NCBI RefSeq assembly: GCF_021532655.1
Contig: NZ_JAKGAS010000001.1
Span: 792,824-856,823 of the forward strand
Source: Paraglaciecola algarum
GTDB taxonomy: Bacteria; Pseudomonadota; Gammaproteobacteria; Enterobacterales; Alteromonadaceae
DNA length: 64,000 bases
Reading direction: 5' to 3'
Shown here: one piece after another, positions 60,849 through 64,000 of the stretch
Numbering within the stretch: the first letter of the stretch is position 1
How the letters are laid out: each line of letters opens with the position of its first letter
The notes under the pieces: generated by a model
Databases searched by the model: none
Told to the model about the DNA's origin: nothing
What the model saw: the letters and a program-made list of their open reading frames with translations, nothing else
Made by a program: the position numbers and the translations under genes

Positions 60849-61973
60849 TTATCGCTCAGATATTGGCGTGACTACTCTAGGCTCTGAGCCAATATAATCG
60901 GCACTAGGTCGAATAATACGGTTATTTTGTCTTTGCTCCATCACATGTGCCGCCCAACCAGTTACCCTTGAGCATACAAAGATTGGGGTAAATAATTTAG
61001 TAGGGATACCCATAAAGTGATACGCCGATGCATGGAAAAAATCCGCATTACAAAATAGTTTTTTGCTGTCCCACATATACTCTTCACACGCTACTGAAAT
61101 ATCGTACAAACTGGTGTCACCATATTCTTTTGATAGTTGTTCAGACCATTTTTTGATGATCACATTTCGTGGGTCAGACGCACGATAAATAGCATGGCCA
61201 AATCCCATGATCTTTTCTTTACGGGCTAACATCTCGGCCATTTGTTTTTTAGCATCTTCGGGAGAGCTAAATTTTTGGATCATATCCATAGCCGCTTCAT
61301 TTGCACCGCCATGCAACGGGCCTCTAAGAGAACCTATGGCACCAGCAACACATGAATACATGTCAGACAAGGTTGATGCACACACTCGAGCAGTAAAGGT
61401 AGAAGCATTAAATTCGTGCTCTGCATATAAAATTAGGGATACATCCATGACTTTTTTATGTAGTGCAGAAGGTGACTTACTGGTTAATAATTTTAAAAAG
61501 TGGCCCGCAGTAGAGTTTTGGTCGGTTTGACAGTCAATTTCCACACCCTCATGACTATAGCGATACCAAAAACACATGATGGCAGGAAACGCCGCTAATA
61601 AACGATTAGACGCTTGAATTTGTTGAGTAAACTCTACTTCTGGCTCTAAATTTCCTAAAAAGGAACATGCTGTTCGCATGACATCCATGGGATGAGTGTC
61701 AGCTGGTATTAATTTAAGTACCTCTTTTAAAGCTTGTGGTAAATCACGTAAGCCTTTTAAGGAACTTAAGTAATCTGCTAACTGAGATTCATTTGGCAGT
61801 TCTGAGTTAAATAACAAATAAGCGACTTCTTCGAAGGTCGCATTATCGGCTAGATCTGACACATCATAACCACAGTAGGTTAAACCTGAGCCTGATTTAC
61901 CTACAGTACATAATTTGGTTTGACCGGCACTTTGGCCTCTTAGTCCCGCTCCAGTTAATTTTTTATCAACCAT
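60849..61973 (-). CDS. prpC: 2-methylcitrate synthase PrpC
   Basis: A 374-residue citrate-synthase-fold enzyme that condenses propionyl-CoA with oxaloacetate. Catalytic residues lie in GPLHGGANEAAM, IMGFGHAIYR and, near the end, the region of HFMGIPTKLFTPIFVCSRV. I prefer the ATG at 61973, with AGGTG seven bases upstream, over the TTG six bases earlier. It starts 17 bases after prpB. Confidence 0.95.
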   Translation of the reverse strand: MVDKKLTGAGLRGQSAGQTKLCTVGKSGSGLTYCGYDVSDLADNATFEEVAYLLFNSELPNESQLADYLSSLKGLRDLPQALKEVLKLIPADTHPMDVMRTACSFLGNLEPEVEFTQQIQASNRLLAAFPAIMCFWYRYSHEGVEIDCQTDQNSTAGHFLKLLTSKSPSALHKKVMDVSLILYAEHEFNASTFTARVCASTLSDMYSCVAGAIGSLRGPLHGGANEAAMDMIQKFSSPEDAKKQMAEMLARKEKIMGFGHAIYRASDPRNVIIKKWSEQLSKEYGDTSLYDISVACEEYMWDSKKLFCNADFFHASAYHFMGIPTKLFTPIFVCSRVTGWAAHVMEQRQNNRIIRPSADYIGSEPRVVTPISER

Positions 61974-61990
61974 TTTCAATCACCTAGTTA

Positions 61991-62872
61991 TTATTTGTTT
62001 TTGCCTTCAGAAAAAAGCCTATCCAATTTTTGCTCGTATTGGTGATAGCCTAAATAGTCGTATAATTCCATACGAGTCTGCATTGAATCGACAACGGCTT
62101 TTTGATCGCCGTCTTTTAAAATGGCTTGATACACATTTTCAGCCGCTTTATTCATGGCTCTAAAAGCACTTAAGGGGTACAACACCATTTCAACGCCCCA
62201 AGATGCTAATTCTTGTTTATTCCATAATTCTGTTTGACCAAACTCAGTAATATTGGCCAAAATCGGCACATTTAAGGCTTGTGAAAAAGCTCGATAATCA
62301 TCTTCCGTTTTAATGGCTTCAGCAAAAATCCCATCAGCCCCTGCTTCGACGTATGCTTGTGCCCTTTCAATTGCTGCATCTAATCCTTGTTGAGAAAAGG
62401 AATCAGTGCGAGCCATAATAAAAAAATCTGGGTTGGTTCTAGCGTCAACTGCTGCTCTTATTCTATCTACCATTTCTTGGGTTGTGACTATTTCTTTATT
62501 TGGCCTGTGCCCACAACGTTTTTGCGCCACTTGATCTTCAATATGAACAGCAGCGGCACCTGCTTTTTCCATGTCTCTAATGGTTTTAGTAATATTAAAC
62601 GCCCCTCCCCAGCCAGTATCTATATCAACTAGAAGTGGCAAATCACAAGCTGCAGTTATTCTTTGTACATCAACTAATACATCATTAAGAGAGGTCATAC
62701 CTAAATCAGGTAAGCCATATGACGCATTTGCCACACCACCACCAGAGAGATAGATAGCTTTATGTCCAATAGTTTTAGCCATTATGGCGGTATAGGCGTT
62801 AATTGTTCCAACTAACAGCAAAGGTTGATTGTCGTTTAAAGCCAATCGAAACTTGGCACCTGGGTTACTCAT
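61991..62872 (-). CDS. prpB: 2-methylisocitrate lyase PrpB
   Basis: A 293-residue member of the isocitrate lyase/PEP mutase superfamily that splits 2-methylisocitrate into pyruvate and succinate. The catalytic loop is KRCGH (within [13 protein letters not shown]), with magnesium-site residues [11 protein letters not shown] before it. Its ATG overlaps the end of the regulator gene by eight bases, so the regulator and prpB are translated as one unit. Confidence 0.96.
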   Translation of the reverse strand: MSNPGAKFRLALNDNQPLLLVGTINAYTAIMAKTIGHKAIYLSGGGVANASYGLPDLGMTSLNDVLVDVQRITAACDLPLLVDIDTGWGGAFNITKTIRDMEKAGAAAVHIEDQVAQKRCGHRPNKEIVTTQEMVDRIRAAVDARTNPDFFIMARTDSFSQQGLDAAIERAQAYVEAGADGIFAEAIKTEDDYRAFSQALNVPILANITEFGQTELWNKQELASWGVEMVLYPLSAFRAMNKAAENVYQAILKDGDQKAVVDSMQTRMELYDYLGYHQYEQKLDRLFSEGKNK

Positions 62873-63539
62873 TTACATTCATCCTTTTTTCTACATTTAG
62901 TCGGGAAGCTGCTATATGCCTACGCATTAATATCTCTGCCAATTCACCATCTTTGTCAGTAATGGCTTGAATTATGTTTTGATGTTCGTTGAACGCCCTT
63001 TTTGCTCTTGGACTTGGCATGCCAAATTGATAACGATACATACGCACTAAGTAATATAGTTCTTCACATAACAAACGTATCAACTGTTTGTTTCCGCTAC
63101 CCATTACTATTTGGTAATGAAAGTCCAAGTCCCCTTCTTGTTGGATATAACCTTGGCCTCTTTGTAAAGGTTCATCTTGCTGATGTATATTTAACAACTC
63201 ATTGAGTTGTACAATTTGATTCTCGCTCATGTTTTGGGCCGCAAGACGACATGCCATACCTTCTAGAGACTCTCTTACTTGGAATAACTCAAGTAACCCT
63301 TCTGTCGACAGTGCAACAACGCGATAGCCGATATTTGCTTTACGTTCAACTAACCCACAAGCTTCGATCCGTGACAAAGCATCTCGTAATGTTGAGCGAC
63401 TAATTTGATAATATTTAGCCAGTTCTGGCTCACTAAGTTTTGAGCTTGGGGTGATTTCACCTTCTACGATCCTTGTTCGTAAATCGGTAAATACAGAATC
63501 AGCACGGGTCGTATTAGAATTAAATAATTGGTTCGGCAT
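62865..63539 (-). CDS. GntR-family (FCD) regulator of the methylcitrate operon
   Basis: A 224-residue regulator from the ATG at 63539; a TTG 54 bases upstream would include a stretch with no family similarity. The winged helix-turn-helix lies around [26 protein letters not shown], followed by an FCD ligand domain. It overlaps prpB by eight bases. Two TGTCGACA palindromes upstream are its likely operators. It plausibly senses a methylcitrate-cycle intermediate; relatives in other bacteria do so, but the ligand here is inferred. Confidence 0.88.
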   Translation of the reverse strand: MPNQLFNSNTTRADSVFTDLRTRIVEGEITPSSKLSEPELAKYYQISRSTLRDALSRIEACGLVERKANIGYRVVALSTEGLLELFQVRESLEGMACRLAAQNMSENQIVQLNELLNIHQQDEPLQRGQGYIQQEGDLDFHYQIVMGSGNKQLIRLLCEELYYLVRMYRYQFGMPSPRAKRAFNEHQNIIQAITDKDGELAEILMRRHIAASRLNVEKRMNVNE

Positions 63540-63548
63540 TGATAAAAG

Positions 63549-63560
63549 TGTCGACAATAA
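63549..63560. promoter_or_regulatory. Likely operator 1 of the prp regulator
   Basis: TGTCGACAATAA holds the 8-bp palindrome TGTCGACA. It lies about nine bases upstream of the regulator's ATG. The same 12 bases begin at 63611, 62 bases away, close to six helical turns. Confidence 0.55.
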
Positions 63561-63610
63561 TATTTGTATTATCAAATAGTAACTAATTATCAATTTAATA
63601 CAACCAGAAA

Positions 63611-63620
63611 TGTCGACAAT
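63611..63620. promoter_or_regulatory. Likely operator 2 of the prp regulator
   Basis: A second TGTCGACA palindrome, with the same downstream AATAA as operator 1. Its place upstream of the operon suggests cooperative binding and autoregulation. Confidence 0.55.
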
Positions 63621-63758
63621 AACTCATATTATGTAAATTTAAGTACATATCTAAACAACTAAACGTAAATCCCAAGTACTTTTAGAGATGCAAATTATTT
63701 ACTATTTGTGTTTAAATAATTGTTTATTTTTTATGCTGAGTCATCGTATACTTACCTT

Positions 63759-63871
63759 TCCAGTTTCATGAGCTTTTATACTTCATTTAATTGAAGTTTT
63801 AGTTAGCGCACGGCTCTAACAGAGAGCCATTCCCCTAAGCCCGAACTAGTAATAGTTTCGGGCATTTTTTT
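63759..63871 (+). ncRNA. Candidate small RNA with three hairpins and a terminator
   Basis: Three stems follow one another: ACTTCA/TGAAGT (63780-63797), GGCTCT/AGAGCC (63812-63828), and GCCCGAACT/AGTTTCGGGC (63839-63863, one bulge), the last followed by seven T. A TATACT at 63747-63752 could be the -10 box; the -35 is weak. No open frame or Shine-Dalgarno sequence is evident inside. It would be about 110 bases. It could instead be a leader, but a separate promoter lies downstream. The sequence does not match a named RNA that I recognise. Confidence 0.5.
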
Positions 63872-63894
63872 ATTTTTGTTATGCTGTATTTCGA

Positions 63895-63923
63895 TTGTCA
63901 CTATGAATGTGTACATATATAAC
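63895..63923 (+). promoter_or_regulatory. Sigma70-type promoter for the gene at the right edge
   Basis: TTGTCA (63895-63900), a 17-base spacer and TATAAC (63918-63923) each differ from consensus at one position. The predicted start lies about 30 bases before the ATG at 63958. Confidence 0.55.
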
Positions 63924-63957
63924 TAATCTGCTTTAATTAAACAGGACACTTTAATAA

Positions 63958-64000
63958 TGGAATATAATGCAATTATTGAGGTGTTAAATGATAAAACGAA
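63958..64000 (+). CDS. Start of an unidentified gene (partial)
   Basis: An ATG at 63958 opens the frame MEYNAIIEVLNDKT to the window edge. A second ATG at 63989 in another frame has GAGGTG four bases upstream, so the true start is uncertain. Too little is visible to assign a family. Confidence 0.35.

Noticed and set aside
63540..63593. Extension of the GntR prp regulator to a TTG at 63593
   Set aside because: The added residues do not resemble the family and the segment contains operator 1; the ATG at 63539 precedes the conserved domain at the usual distance.

Overview
The window looks like chromosomal core DNA of a marine gammaproteobacterium of the order Alteromonadales (Alteromonas/Glaciecola/Paraglaciecola-like). 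This is inferred from gene content and order: smc-zipA-ligA; pyrD-zapC-rlmKL-uup; fabA beside rmf; prc-proQ-fRMsr; a 1612-residue NAD-glutamate dehydrogenase; and a prpB-prpC-acnD-prpF methylcitrate operon. The DNA is AT-rich with dense coding. I saw no rRNA, tRNA, CRISPR array or complete insertion sequence.

Layout. 1-8337: cysZ (partial, minus strand), then smc, zipA, ligA and a DUF3392-like gene on the plus strand. 8492-19060: a plus-strand accessory metabolic block with a membrane-anchored XRE regulator, a periplasmic cytochrome c/beta-propeller dehydrogenase pair, glpK-glpD, and a di-heme cytochrome plus cytochrome P450 pair. 19376-24048: two GGDEF-EAL genes on the minus strand, one interrupted by a frameshift. 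24275-27088: an orphan tyrosine recombinase with a palindrome-rich upstream region, a double-domain universal stress protein and a small basic protein. 27748-30999: a GntR regulator, a galactonate-dehydratase-like enzyme and an MFS transporter. 31141-41029: a small basic protein coupled to an acyltransferase-like membrane protein, fabA and rmf converging on a shared terminator, a DUF3466 protein, uup, a glutaredoxin-like gene, rlmKL, zapC and pyrD. 41358-55851: NAD-GDH, a DUF2835 protein, pepN, an NhaC antiporter, a sodium symporter, prc, proQ and fRMsr, all on the minus strand. 55909-63539: a SIMPL-domain protein and the methylcitrate operon with its GntR regulator. 63540-64000: two likely regulator operators, a candidate small RNA with three hairpins, a good sigma70 promoter and the start of another gene.

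How the parts fit. Most of the window is housekeeping: cell division, DNA repair, ribosome modification, pyrimidine and lipid synthesis, amino-acid catabolism and propionyl-CoA detoxification. The accessory block at 9-19 kb suggests periplasmic oxidation of an alcohol or sugar, glycerol use, and oxidation of a lipid-like substrate by a di-heme enzyme acting with a P450.

The least explained signals are non-coding. A structured repeat occurs in two copies whose stem sequence differs but still pairs (19.1 and 41.1 kb). One of these copies forms most of the pyrD leader, immediately upstream of a terminator hairpin that leaves no room for a promoter before pyrD. There are also dense palindromes ahead of the orphan recombinase, a perfect palindrome ahead of the di-heme/P450 pair, and a three-hairpin RNA candidate beside the prp regulator. 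All calls come from reading sequence and recalling families; no database search was run.
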